Below are positions 27,464 to 36,115 of a stretch of 61,195 nucleotides of DNA, one piece after another. This DNA comes from Pseudomonas arcuscaelestis (GTDB lineage: Bacteria > Pseudomonadota > Gammaproteobacteria > Pseudomonadales > Pseudomonadaceae). The stretch covers positions 1-61,195 of the forward strand of contig NZ_JACOPV010000025.1 in NCBI RefSeq assembly GCF_016881005.1, given 5' to 3'. The notes under the pieces are model-generated. The model saw only the letters and a list, made by a program, of their open reading frames with translations. It was not told the origin of the DNA and did no database searches. The stretch's first letter is position 1. Each line of letters opens with the position of its first letter. A program made the position numbers and the translations under genes.

Positions 27464-30400
27464 GGTCTTCCAGACGCTGGGCGATCAAGTGGCGCACCCC
27501 GCTTTCACACTCGAGGCGCCCACTCACGCGCATCAGCCTGGATCCGACCAAAGCGCGGCGTTGGCGCTCTGCCAGATCGCGCCAGACCACGACGTTGACA
27601 TTGCCAAATTCATCCTCAAGGGTAACAAAGGTCACCCCACTGGCGGTGCCTGGCCGTTGGCGACCGGTGACCAGCCCGGCGACGCTGACTTTGTCGCCAT
27701 GCTCAGCGCCCTCCAGCGCCTGGGAGCTGCGACAGCCAAGGGCGTCAAGGCGCCGGCGCAGCAACGTCAGGGGGTGCGGACCCAACGTGGTGCCGACACT
27801 GGCGTAATCAGCGAACAGGTCTTCGCCAACCGAGGGCTGGGGCAAGTCAACCGGCGCCTCCTGCGCGGCTTCGAGGCCTGCGAACAACGGCAGTTGTGCC
27901 TGTACCGCCGCTACGCTCCAGCGCGCCCGGTAGCGGTCGCTGGCCAGCCCGCGCAAGGCGCCCGCATCGGCCAGCAGCTCACGCGCCCGGGCATCAAGTT
28001 GGGCGCGCAGGCAGAGGTCACTGACATCACGCCAACCCGCCTGGGCTCGGGCCTGCTCAATGCGTCGGGCGTCGTCCTGGCGAAACCCGCGTATCTGCCG
28101 CAACCCCAAGCGAATCGCCAGCGCCTGCCCTGCTCCAGGTTCCAGGCTGCAGTCCCAGTCGCTATGGCAGGCATCCACCGGACGGATCTCGATACGGTGT
28201 CGGCGCGCATCCTGAAGAATCTGATCGGGGCTGTAGAAACCCATCGGCCAGCTATTGATCAGCGCGCAGGCGAAGATCGCCGGCTCATGACATTTGAGCC
28301 AGCAACTGGCATAGGTCAGCAAGGCAAAGCTGGCCGCATGGGACTCCGGAAAACCATAACTGCCAAAGCCCTTTATCTGCTCGAAGATACGCTCGGCGAA
28401 TTCACTGCTGTAGCCGTTGGCAAGCATGCCGCGAATCAACCGTTCGCGGTGCGGTTCAAGCCCACCATGACGTTTCCAGGCGGCCATGGCCCGGCGCAGT
28501 TGATCAGCCTCGCCCGCCGAATACCCTCCCGCGACCATGGCCAGTTCCATAACCTGCTCCTGGAACAACGGTACGCCCAGGGTGCGCTCGAATACGGCCT
28601 TCAACGCCGCAGAGGGGTAGCTCACCGGCTCCGTCCCCTGGCGCCGGCGCAAGTAGGGATGGACCATGTCACCCTGAATCGGTCCAGGTCGAACGATCGC
28701 GACCTCAATGACCAGGTCGTAGAACTTCTTCGGTTTCAGGCGTGGCAACATGGCCATCTGCGCCCGCGACTCGATCTGGAAGACCCCAACCGTGTCGGCA
28801 CGGCCAATCATTTCATAGGTGGCAGCACAATCAGGCGGAATTGTCGCCAGACTCAGCTCGCGACCGCGATACCGGTAGAGCAGGTCAAAGCAACGACGCA
28901 AGGCACTGAGCATGCCCAGGGCGAGGATATCGACCTTGAGCAGGCCGACCAGATCGAGGTCGTCCTTGTCCCACTGAATCACTGTGCGCCCTTCCATCGC
29001 GGCGCTCTCCACCGGCACCAGGCTATCCAGGGGCTGTTCGGATATCACGAAACCACCGGGATGCTGGGAAAGATGCCGGGGAAAGCCAATAAGCTCGGCG
29101 GTCAATGCCAACACCCGGCGCAGCAAGGGACTGTCAGGATCGAAGCCGGCTTCACGCAATTGTTCGGCAGGCGGCATGCGATCGCTCCAGCGCCCGCAGC
29201 AGTCCGCCAGGCTGTTGATTTGCGCCACCGGCAAGCCCAGCACCCGGGCGATATCGCGCACAGCGCCTGCGGCATGGTATGTACTGGCCACGGCAGTCAA
29301 GGCCGCACGGTGGCGACCGTAGCGACTGAACACATACTGCAGGACCTCTTCTCGACGCTCGTGCTCGAAGTCGACATCGATATCCGGGGGTTCGTCACGC
29401 TCGCGTGACAGGAAGCGCTCGAACAGCAGGTGGCTATGCATCGGGTCCAGCTCGGTGATTCCCAGCACGAAGCAGACCACCGAGTTGGCGGCCGAACCGC
29501 GCCCCTGACAGAGAATGCCCTGGCCACGGGCAAAGTTGACGATGTCATGCACCGTGAGGAAATAGCTTTCGTAGTTCAGCTCGGCAATCAGCTCGAGTTC
29601 GGATTCAAGCGCTTGACGGGCTTTTGCTTCGATACCGCCCGGCCAGCGCCAACGCTGTCCCTGTTCGCACAAGTGGCGCAACCAGGCGCTGGCCGTCTGT
29701 CCTTCAGGCACCAGCTCCCGAGGGTACTGGTAGCGCAACTGGCTGAGGTCAAAGGAACAACGTGCGGCAATGTGCACGCTTTCTTCAAGCAAGGCTGACG
29801 GGTAGAGTTCGGTCAGTTGCGCCATGGGTCGCAGGTGACGCTCACCGTTGGCGAAAAGTCGCTGCCCAGCCTCGGCCACGGTGCAGTGATGACGGATTGC
29901 CGTCATGCTGTCCTGCAAGGCGCGCCGACCTCGGGCATGCATGTGCACATCACCGGTGGCCACGGCAGGAAGCTGCAGGGTTGCCGCCAACGCAAGCAAC
30001 TGCTGCAGGCGCTGGCCATCGTCGGCGCCGCGATGCAGTTGCACCGCCAACCACAGCCGCTCGGCAAAACGTTCGCGCAACCAGTGGCCAACGTTCAGGT
30101 CCTGCTCGTCTTCATCAGGAATCCACAGGGCCAGCAATCCGTGCGTAGAGGCGTCGAAGTCCTCGCGTAATACCTGATAAGCCCCCTTCGACGCGCGTCG
30201 GCGCCCTTGGGTGATCAGTCGACAGAGGTTCTGGTAACCGCGCAGATTCTCCGCCAGCAGCACCAGCCTGGGGCCTTCATGCAGGCGAATCTCGCTGCCG
30301 ACAATCAAGGGTAGCGCTACAGCCTTGGCCGCTTGCCAGGCGCGGACGATTCCCGCCAAGGTGCACTCGTCGGTGATCGCCAGTGCCTGGTAACCTTGCT

Positions 30401-30500
30401 GCTTGGCACGTTGGAACAGCTCCTGGGCGCTTGAGGCGCCGCGCTGGAAGCTGAAATTCGATAGGCAGTGCAATTCGGCATAAGCCGCGACCGTGCTCAT
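27414..30500 (-). CDS. dnaE2: error-prone DNA polymerase III alpha subunit DnaE2 (ImuC)
   Basis: 1028 residues. An N-terminal PHP domain (AELHCLSNFSFQRGASS) is followed by the C-family polymerase core (QGRGSAANSVVCFVLGITELDP; palm acidic triad region EPPDIDVDFEHERRE), a helix-hairpin-helix region and a C-terminal OB fold (GLVTGRQRPGTASGVTFVTLEDE). Shorter than replicative DnaE (about 1170), as expected for DnaE2. The start ATG at 30500 overlaps the imuB stop as ATGA, so the two are translationally coupled. With ImuA and ImuB it forms the SOS mutasome that copies past lesions and causes damage-induced mutation. It is the last gene of the lexA-imuA-imuB-dnaE2 operon under the LexA2 operator at 33149. 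Confidence 0.95.
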   Translation of the reverse strand: MSTVAAYAELHCLSNFSFQRGASSAQELFQRAKQQGYQALAITDECTLAGIVRAWQAAKAVALPLIVGSEIRLHEGPRLVLLAENLRGYQNLCRLITQGRRRASKGAYQVLREDFDASTHGLLALWIPDEDEQDLNVGHWLRERFAERLWLAVQLHRGADDGQRLQQLLALAATLQLPAVATGDVHMHARGRRALQDSMTAIRHHCTVAEAGQRLFANGERHLRPMAQLTELYPSALLEESVHIAARCSFDLSQLRYQYPRELVPEGQTASAWLRHLCEQGQRWRWPGGIEAKARQALESELELIAELNYESYFLTVHDIVNFARGQGILCQGRGSAANSVVCFVLGITELDPMHSHLLFERFLSRERDEPPDIDVDFEHERREEVLQYVFSRYGRHRAALTAVASTYHAAGAVRDIARVLGLPVAQINSLADCCGRWSDRMPPAEQLREAGFDPDSPLLRRVLALTAELIGFPRHLSQHPGGFVISEQPLDSLVPVESAAMEGRTVIQWDKDDLDLVGLLKVDILALGMLSALRRCFDLLYRYRGRELSLATIPPDCAATYEMIGRADTVGVFQIESRAQMAMLPRLKPKKFYDLVIEVAIVRPGPIQGDMVHPYLRRRQGTEPVSYPSAALKAVFERTLGVPLFQEQVMELAMVAGGYSAGEADQLRRAMAAWKRHGGLEPHRERLIRGMLANGYSSEFAERIFEQIKGFGSYGFPESHAASFALLTYASCWLKCHEPAIFACALINSWPMGFYSPDQILQDARRHRIEIRPVDACHSDWDCSLEPGAGQALAIRLGLRQIRGFRQDDARRIEQARAQAGWRDVSDLCLRAQLDARARELLADAGALRGLASDRYRARWSVAAVQAQLPLFAGLEAAQEAPVDLPQPSVGEDLFADYASVGTTLGPHPLTLLRRRLDALGCRSSQALEGAEHGDKVSVAGLVTGRQRPGTASGVTFVTLEDEFGNVNVVVWRDLAERQRRALVGSRLMRVSGRLECESGVRHLIAQRLEDLSPLLQGLDVRSRDFR

Positions 30501-31912
30501 GCAAACCAGCCCTGCAGCCACAATGGCCCCTCTTCCCCAATATTGCGGTAGGCCCAGGCGTACAGGCCGGTCGGGGTCTGCACCCGATAATAATCGCGGC
30601 GTACATCACCACCATCCCACCAACCGGACTCGATCCGCTCGGCGTGTGTCAGCAGTTGTATACCCACCCCAGGCAACGCCTGGGCCTCGGGCAGCAGCCA
30701 GCCTGGACGCAGTGCCGCGGGCGCGAGCGGCGCCAGTTTGGTTGCATGATCCAGACGCCAGGCACATTCGGGGCGATGATCAGCCTCGGCCGTCAAGCTG
30801 TGCACCGCAGTGTCGCCCAGGCGGGCACGCAGGCGCTCACGCAGTTGCTCCCAGGGTTGGTTCTGCTGCGGACGTGGGTCAAACAGCTCGCGATGCTGCG
30901 GCACAAAGGCCGGCAGGTCTTCAGCCTGCAAGCGCAGATTGCGCACCGGTGCCCGCAACTGCAGTTGCTCAAGACGCCCCCGGGCCAGCTCGAAAAGCAT
31001 CAACGCATCGCGCTCGGCAGCCAGCAGGCCGACTGGCACACTAGTGTCCGCTCCCTCGGCGTGCTCCAGGTGCAGGGTAAAACGCTGTACCCCGCTGTCA
31101 CGCCCAGCCAGAAATGCGGCCAGGTCGTTGATCAGGCGCCGCAGTGGAAAAAGCAAAGCCTGGTGCGACTCGACATCGAAATTCAACTCCAGGCGCAGAT
31201 CGAAGCGATCCGGTGGCAAATAAAAACTCAAAGCCATGGGCCGCACGCCCAGCAAGCGGTCCAGATGCAACTGCACTGCAGCAGCAAAACGCCGGGCCAG
31301 GGCCTCACGGGGCAAGGCCATGACCTGGCCGAGCCGACGCAGCCCCATGCGGGCAAACGCACTGGCGGCCTCCGCTGGCAAGCCAACGCGCTCGATAGGC
31401 AATTGTTCAAGGGCGGCGCGCGTCTGCTCCGGGCAATCGAGCGCCAAGCCATCGTGACAGTTGGCGAGCATGCGCGCCGCTACCGGATTACTGGCCAGGA
31501 CGATGCGGTGGCGAAAGCCCAGGGCGGTCAATTCAGCGCGTAAACGCGCCTCAAAGCTTGGCCAGGGGCCAAACAGCCCGAGACTGGATTGGATTTCAAG
31601 CAACAACACTCTTGGATAATGCAGGCTGACCTGGGAACTGAAGCGGTAGGCCCAAGCCGCCAATAGCTGCTCAAGTACCTCGACAGCGGCAGGGTCGTGA
31701 TCGACACAGGTAAAATTGCCTGCCAGCGCCTGCGCGGTGGTCAACGCTTGACCGGCGCGCAGGCCCAGGTTGGCTGCAGCAGGGTTGACCGCCTGCAGGA
31801 TCCGCCGCTGGGGCGGACCACTGAGCAACACCAGGGGCGCATCAGGATCGGCGCGTCCACGCTGCACCGCGTCGAGTGCCAGTTGTGGCAGCAGGATACA
31901 GGCCCAGAGCAT
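30497..31912 (-). CDS. imuB: ImuB, inactive Y-family polymerase-like protein
   Basis: 471 residues. It begins with the Y-family-like segment (LWACILLPQLALDAVQRG) but lacks the acidic catalytic residues of DinB, as known for ImuB. The C-terminal part, with the QPWEQLRERLRARLGDTAVHSL and PECAWR region, is characteristic of ImuB. ImuB serves as the hub that binds the beta clamp, ImuA and DnaE2. The ATG at 31912 lies 6 bases after imuA and its stop overlaps the dnaE2 start. Third gene of the SOS cassette. Confidence 0.94.
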   Translation of the reverse strand: MLWACILLPQLALDAVQRGRADPDAPLVLLSGPPQRRILQAVNPAAANLGLRAGQALTTAQALAGNFTCVDHDPAAVEVLEQLLAAWAYRFSSQVSLHYPRVLLLEIQSSLGLFGPWPSFEARLRAELTALGFRHRIVLASNPVAARMLANCHDGLALDCPEQTRAALEQLPIERVGLPAEAASAFARMGLRRLGQVMALPREALARRFAAAVQLHLDRLLGVRPMALSFYLPPDRFDLRLELNFDVESHQALLFPLRRLINDLAAFLAGRDSGVQRFTLHLEHAEGADTSVPVGLLAAERDALMLFELARGRLEQLQLRAPVRNLRLQAEDLPAFVPQHRELFDPRPQQNQPWEQLRERLRARLGDTAVHSLTAEADHRPECAWRLDHATKLAPLAPAALRPGWLLPEAQALPGVGIQLLTHAERIESGWWDGGDVRRDYYRVQTPTGLYAWAYRNIGEEGPLWLQGWFA

Positions 31913-31918
31913 GATCCA

Positions 31919-32536
31919 TCAGCCTCGACCGGCGCAGGCAATGGGCGTCGCAGGCGCCAGACCGCCCCGACACTTGAGCACCCGCCATTGCGCCGGGCGG
32001 GCATCGATAGCAATGCGCAAAGCCGCGGGTGAAGGGTTTGCGGCTGCCTGCAGGGAGCGCAAGGCAAAAGCCAGAGTTTGGCCACTTTCGGCAGCCACCT
32101 GCAAGCGACGCAAGGCGCGGTCGTCGGCCTTGTGCGGCCAGCACAGCACCGCGCCACAACTGCCCGAGCGCAGGCACTGCTCGGCAGCCCAGAGCACTTC
32201 ATCGGCCGGTGTCTCGACCAGGGTCAACCATTGCAGATCGACGCCCGCCGCTTGCCAGGCCGGTGCATAAGGAATGAACGGGGGCGAAATCAATACCACC
32301 CGCTCGGCATTGGCTGTCAGCCGCGCCAGGCTGGGCCAAAGCAACTGCAATTCGCCACAGCCCTGCGCCGCCAACAATAACTCGGTGAGCGCCCCTGGCG
32401 GCCAGCCACCACCGGGCAATCGCGTGTCCAACGCGGCATGGCCTGTTGGCTGCACACCCTGAGGCTGCGCCTGGGGCCGGCCCTTCCAGACACGGCGCTG
32501 GTCGAGCAACCCATCAAGGCTGACTACCGCGCCCAT
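31919..32536 (-). CDS. imuA: ImuA, RecA/SulA-like mutasome protein
   Basis: 205 residues. It has the ImuA opening (VVSLDGLLDQRRVWKGRP) and a RecA-like core with LPGGGWPPGALTELLL in place of a canonical Walker A loop. ImuA interacts with ImuB and RecA and is needed for DnaE2-dependent mutagenesis. Its ATG shares one base with the lexA stop codon (TGATG), so lexA and imuA are coupled. Confidence 0.92.
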   Translation of the reverse strand: MGAVVSLDGLLDQRRVWKGRPQAQPQGVQPTGHAALDTRLPGGGWPPGALTELLLAAQGCGELQLLWPSLARLTANAERVVLISPPFIPYAPAWQAAGVDLQWLTLVETPADEVLWAAEQCLRSGSCGAVLCWPHKADDRALRRLQVAAESGQTLAFALRSLQAAANPSPAALRIAIDARPAQWRVLKCRGGLAPATPIACAGRG

Positions 32537-33156
32537 CAGCCGCGCCTCACCAGGCCACAGAACACGCCCTCGATGACAAAGTCCTGACCGGGGCCAATCT
32601 CTATGGGGGTATAGGCCGGGTTGCGTGGCAGCAGGCGATAGTGCTCGGCGTTGACCCGTTCAAAGCGCTTGATAGTCACCTCGCCATCGAGGCGGGCGAC
32701 GATGATCTGCCCGTCACGTGCATCTGCCTGTTGCTTGATACCGACCAGGTCGCCATCGAGGATGCCGTCGTCGAGCATGGAATCCCCCCGCACCTTGAGC
32801 AGATAGTCAGGCGAACGGCTGAATAGTTGTGCATCGAGCATGAGCTGCTCATGGATGTCGACATCCGGGCCAATGGGGCGCCCTGCTGCCACCTGGCCCA
32901 GCACCGGGATTTCCAGGACCTCGGGCCGACGCGCAACCCCGCAAAGACGGATGGACCGGGCCTGATTGCGCGTGACCTCGATGAAGCCGGCCTCGGTCAG
33001 CGCCTGGATATGCTTGCGCGCCACGCTGCGCGAGGCAAAGCCGAAGGCCGTGGCGATGTCGGCCAGGCTCGGTGGCTGGCCATGATCGGCTATACGCTCA
33101 CGAATGAACGTGAGGATGGCGCTGCGTTTGGGCGATAGTGTATTCATGGAGTACAT
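32536..33156 (-). CDS. lexA: LexA2 repressor of the mutagenesis cassette
   Basis: 206 residues from ATG 33156, preceded by AAGAG; a second ATG at 33147 is possible. An N-terminal winged helix (SLADIATAFGFASRSVARKHIQALTEAGF) is followed by the autocleavage site Ala-Gly in VAAGRP, the catalytic Ser in RGDSML and the Lys in VTIKRF. It is the first gene of the imuA-imuB-dnaE2 operon, the arrangement found in P. putida and relatives, where this second LexA controls the cassette separately from the canonical LexA. Its operator covers the ribosome site and start codon, so it represses its own operon until RecA filaments trigger cleavage. Confidence 0.94.
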   Translation of the reverse strand: MYSMNTLSPKRSAILTFIRERIADHGQPPSLADIATAFGFASRSVARKHIQALTEAGFIEVTRNQARSIRLCGVARRPEVLEIPVLGQVAAGRPIGPDVDIHEQLMLDAQLFSRSPDYLLKVRGDSMLDDGILDGDLVGIKQQADARDGQIIVARLDGEVTIKRFERVNAEHYRLLPRNPAYTPIEIGPGQDFVIEGVFCGLVRRG

Positions 33157-33164
33157 TTGTACTC
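33149..33164 (-). promoter_or_regulatory. lexA: LexA2 operator (SOS box)
   Basis: GAGTAC-ATTT-GTACTC is a perfect 16-base palindrome with the GTAC-N4-GTAC core characteristic of LexA2-type boxes in pseudomonads, not the CTG-N10-CAG box of E. coli LexA. It overlaps the start region of the lexA2 gene and would shut the whole cassette. Confidence 0.85.
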
Positions 33165-33233
33165 TTTTCATCGTTCACTGACCAGCCCCGGTGATCAGGT
33201 TATGATGAGCGGCCACTGCAGCGGATACCCAGA

Positions 33234-33896
33234 ATGCTTCAAGCCTTGTTGTTCGATCTCGACGGAACCCTGACCGACACCGACAAACTCCACCTGCAAG
33301 CCATGCAGCAGCTATTGCTGGAAGAAGGCCGGGTGTTCACCGAGGCAGAGTTCGACGCCCATGTCAGCGGACGGGCCAACGCCGACCTGTGTCGCTACCT
33401 GTTTCCCGACCGTTCATTGGCCGAGCACCAGATGTTTGCCGACCGCAAGGAAGCGCGATTTCGTGCCCTGTCGCCCACACTGCAACCCACCGCCGGCCTG
33501 CTCCGGCTGCTTGAGCATGCCGAACAGACGGGCATTGGCATGGCCGTGGTAACCAATGCGCCACGGGCCAACGCCGTGCACATGCTGGCGGCCATGGGGC
33601 TGGGCGAACGTTTTGCGCATGTGCTGGTGGCTGAAGAACTGCCGCGGGCAAAGCCCGACCCGTTGCCTTATCTCAGCGGTCTTGGGTGCCTGCAAGCACA
33701 CGCCGGTCACGCCCTGGCATTCGAAGATTCGGTACCTGGGGTGACGGCGGCCAGCCGCGCCGGGATATTCACCGTCGGCCTTTCTACCAGCCAGACGCCC
33801 GAGGCCTTGCTTGCAGCTGGAGCGCAGTTGGTAGTGGCAGACTTCGATGACCCACAATTGTGGGCACTGATAGAGCGGATGCAGGCAACTGATTGA
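33234..33896 (+). CDS. HAD-superfamily phosphatase
   Basis: 220 residues. HAD motif I DLDGTLTDTD lies at the N-terminus, motif II is the Thr in VVTNAPRAN, and the Lys of motif III and the Asp pair of motif IV are in KPDPLPY and AFEDSVPG. The helical cap between residues 15 and 85 makes it a subfamily I enzyme like beta-phosphoglucomutase and phosphoglycolate phosphatase. The substrate is unknown. It diverges from the lexA2 cassette across about 75 bases. Confidence 0.88.
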   Translation: MLQALLFDLDGTLTDTDKLHLQAMQQLLLEEGRVFTEAEFDAHVSGRANADLCRYLFPDRSLAEHQMFADRKEARFRALSPTLQPTAGLLRLLEHAEQTGIGMAVVTNAPRANAVHMLAAMGLGERFAHVLVAEELPRAKPDPLPYLSGLGCLQAHAGHALAFEDSVPGVTAASRAGIFTVGLSTSQTPEALLAAGAQLVVADFDDPQLWALIERMQATD

Positions 33897-33944
33897 ATCA
33901 AGCTGACCGGACAATAAGCTGCACCTGCGCCTATGAAGGTTGGA

Positions 33945-34295
33945 TTACCCGGAAATACAGCGCGTCGCCGCAGTTTTCACATCACCCAGGCGCAGGGGGA
34001 AGTTGTTAAGACGCTCGTAGAGCTTGATGCTGCTGCCACTGCCGCGCTCATTGATGTCCACCAGCGCTGCCGGCCCGCCACCCACCTTTTGCGGAACGAT
34101 CAGGCGCAGGCCGTCACGGTGCGGCTCCACCTCGAGAGGACCACGGCTTTCAGCCAGCTGTTGCTGCACGCAGGTCGCGTACTCCTGGGGCTTTTTGCCG
34201 GAAATAACGTTCAAGGTTTCCGGCGTACTTTCAAGCTCGGACACGCTGACACAACCACCTAGCGTAACTGCCAACGCTGCTACAACCCACTTCAT
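33945..34295 (-). CDS. small lipoprotein, paralogue of the one at 47554
   Basis: 116 residues from the ATG at 34295, with GGAGG 9 bases upstream. A lipobox LGGC gives acylation about residue 15. The mature part shares a pattern with the lipoprotein at 47554-47922: ISG-x-K-P-x-Y-x-CVQ-x-L near the middle, then a strand-rich L-x-L-x-V segment and AA-x-x-C near the end. Two cysteines besides the lipid Cys could form a disulfide in the periplasm. No function is known to me. Confidence 0.72.
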   Translation of the reverse strand: MKWVVAALAVTLGGCVSVSELESTPETLNVISGKKPQEYATCVQQQLAESRGPLEVEPHRDGLRLIVPQKVGGGPAALVDINERGSGSSIKLYERLNNFPLRLGDVKTAATRCISG

Positions 34296-34455
34296 CAAAC
34301 TGCACCTCCACCACGGAAAAATATTCAGACCGCGCCCAGACCATTTTGCTCCCTTAATTGGCAGATTTATCCTAGGTCAGGCACGAAGGGCGACAGTGTA
34401 ACCGTTGATCATGGTATCGTTTTGATTTGGTCCAAGATCCATTGCGGAGAGCAAC

Positions 34456-34758
34456 ATGAAATTCGTACACCAGCGCGAACATCTCAACGAAGACGACATT
34501 GTCGTCATCGAGTGTTCCCAGCGCTGCAACATCCGCCTGATGAACGACGCCAACTTCCGCAGCTTCAAGAATGGCGGGCGGCATACCTACCATGGCGGTG
34601 CTTTTGTCGACTTCCCGGCGAAGATCACTGTCCCCAGCACCGGTTTCTGGAATATCACCATCGATACCGTTGGCCCGCGCGCATTGTCGGCGGTCACCAA
34701 GCCAACCTTTACTCACAAGATCAAGTTCATCCGCCGTTCGTCGTCGAAACTGAGATAA
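34456..34758 (+). CDS. DUF1883-family protein
   Basis: 100 residues, preceded by GGAG. The sequence (VHQREHLNEDDIVVIECSQRCNIRLMND) and its compact beta-rich character fit the DUF1883 domain, known in other bacteria fused to TIR or other effector modules; here it stands alone. A 56-residue protein is encoded 3 bases downstream. Function unknown. Confidence 0.78.
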   Translation: MKFVHQREHLNEDDIVVIECSQRCNIRLMNDANFRSFKNGGRHTYHGGAFVDFPAKITVPSTGFWNITIDTVGPRALSAVTKPTFTHKIKFIRRSSSKLR

Positions 34759-34761
34759 GCC

Positions 34762-34932
34762 ATGAGCCAGACCACCAAGTACGTCATCAAATACAAGCTT
34801 GACGGCGAGCAACGCTTCGATTTCGCGCAGATGAGCAGCGATGCGCCGCAAGAAGTTCAGGCCGCCCTGCAAAAACTGCACGGCGACGATGCGAAGAAAA
34901 TCACCGATATCAAGGTGAGCAAAGCCCTGTAA
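34762..34932 (+). CDS. 56-residue hypothetical protein coupled to the DUF1883 gene
   Basis: Starts 3 bases after the DUF1883 stop and ends at a TAA at 34930-34932. It reads MSQTTKYVIKYKLDGEQRF...KKITDIKVSKAL: a predicted beta hairpin, a helix (APQEVQAALQKLHG) and a strand, a plausible small alpha/beta fold. Codon use matches its neighbours and the tight spacing argues for a real gene. No function recognised. Confidence 0.62.
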   Translation: MSQTTKYVIKYKLDGEQRFDFAQMSSDAPQEVQAALQKLHGDDAKKITDIKVSKAL

Positions 34933-34960
34933 CGGTAACTGCGCACAAGGAACCCCAGGC

Positions 34961-36034
34961 ATGAGTCATTGGCCAGACACCCGTCTTCTCGATCTGCTCG
35001 GTATCGAACTGCCGATCCTTCAGGCGCCTATGGCCGGTTCCACCGGCTCGGCCATGGCCATTGCTGTGAGCAACGCTGGCGGCCTGGGCGCCCTTCCCTG
35101 CGCCACCTTGAGCCTGGAGCAACTGCGCGCCGAACTTCAGGTGTTCAAGCAAGCCTGCAATGGCCCACTCAACGTCAATTTCTTCTGCCATCAGCCCCCC
35201 CTGCCCGACCCTGAGCGTGATGCCGCCTGGAAGCAGGCACTCAAACCCTACTATGAAGAGCTGGGCGCCGACTACGAGGCACCGACGCCGGTGTCGAACC
35301 GCGCGCCGTTCGACGATGCCAGTTGCCGATTGATCGAGGAATTCAAGCCTGCGGTAGTCAGTTTTCACTTCGGCTTGCCGGAAGCGGGCTTGCTGGCTCG
35401 GGTCAAGGCTACCGGGGCGAAAGTGCTGTCGAGCGCGACCACCGTGGATGAGGCTATCTGGCTGGAGCAGCATGGCTGCGATGCGATCATCGCCATGGGC
35501 TATGAAGCCGGCGGCCATCGTGGCATGTTTCTAAGCACCGACTTGAATACGCAGGTTGGGACCTTGGCATTGGTGCCGCAGATAGTCGATGCGGTAAAAG
35601 TGCCCGTCATTGCCGCAGGTGGCATCAGCGACCATCGCGGCATTGTAGCCGCCCTGGCCCTGGGCGCATGCGCCGTACAAATGGGCACCGCCTATCTGCT
35701 CTGCCCTGAAGCCAAAGTATCAGCGACCCACCGTCAGGCGCTGAATACGGCCAAAGACAGCGACACAGCCTTGACCAACCTGTTCACCGGCCGCCCTGCC
35801 CGCGGTATCAACACCCGGATCATGCGCGAACTGGGACCGATCAGTAGCCTGGCCCCGCACTTTCCGCTGGCGGGCGGCGCCTTGATGCCTCTGCGTGCAA
35901 TCACTGAACCCTCGGGAAACGGCGATTTCAGCAGTCTATGGGCAGGCCAGGGGGCCTCTTTGGCCCGCGCATTGCCTGCGGGCGAACTGACCCATAGCCT
36001 GGCAGAAAAAGCCCTGGCACAGCTACTGCGCTAA
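34961..36034 (+). CDS. nitronate monooxygenase-like FMN oxidoreductase
   Basis: 357 residues with a TIM-barrel FMN fold. Visible motifs are LQAPMAGSTGSAMAIAVSNAGG at the N-terminus, GYEAGGHRG and IAAGGISDHRG for the flavin phosphate, and the C-terminal NTRIMREL region. This is the 2-nitropropane dioxygenase / nitronate monooxygenase superfamily, which oxidises propionate-3-nitronate or acts as an NADH:quinone reductase. It follows the two small genes by 28 bases and may be in the same transcript. Exact substrate uncertain. Confidence 0.85.
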   Translation: MSHWPDTRLLDLLGIELPILQAPMAGSTGSAMAIAVSNAGGLGALPCATLSLEQLRAELQVFKQACNGPLNVNFFCHQPPLPDPERDAAWKQALKPYYEELGADYEAPTPVSNRAPFDDASCRLIEEFKPAVVSFHFGLPEAGLLARVKATGAKVLSSATTVDEAIWLEQHGCDAIIAMGYEAGGHRGMFLSTDLNTQVGTLALVPQIVDAVKVPVIAAGGISDHRGIVAALALGACAVQMGTAYLLCPEAKVSATHRQALNTAKDSDTALTNLFTGRPARGINTRIMRELGPISSLAPHFPLAGGALMPLRAITEPSGNGDFSSLWAGQGASLARALPAGELTHSLAEKALAQLLR

Positions 36035-36062
36035 AGAGGTACTTTCCGTTTGTCGGGCATTG

Positions 36063-36084
36063 GCTATATATTCACGTATATAGC
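36063..36084. promoter_or_regulatory. ModE-type operator upstream of modA
   Basis: GCTATATA-TTCACG-TATATAGC is a perfect 8-bp inverted repeat with a 6-base spacer, matching the CGNTATATA-N-TATATANCG pattern of molybdate-responsive ModE sites. It lies 32 bases before the modA ATG, where it would block the promoter. No modE gene is in the window. Confidence 0.75.
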
Positions 36085-36115
36085 GAATCCCCTTCAATCA
36101 GTGGAGCTGTGTTTC

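Noticed and set aside
27489..29408. Long plus-strand ORF of 639 codons
   Set aside because: It is antisense to dnaE2, has no ribosome site and a Gln/His/Arg-rich composition typical of shadows of G+C-rich genes.
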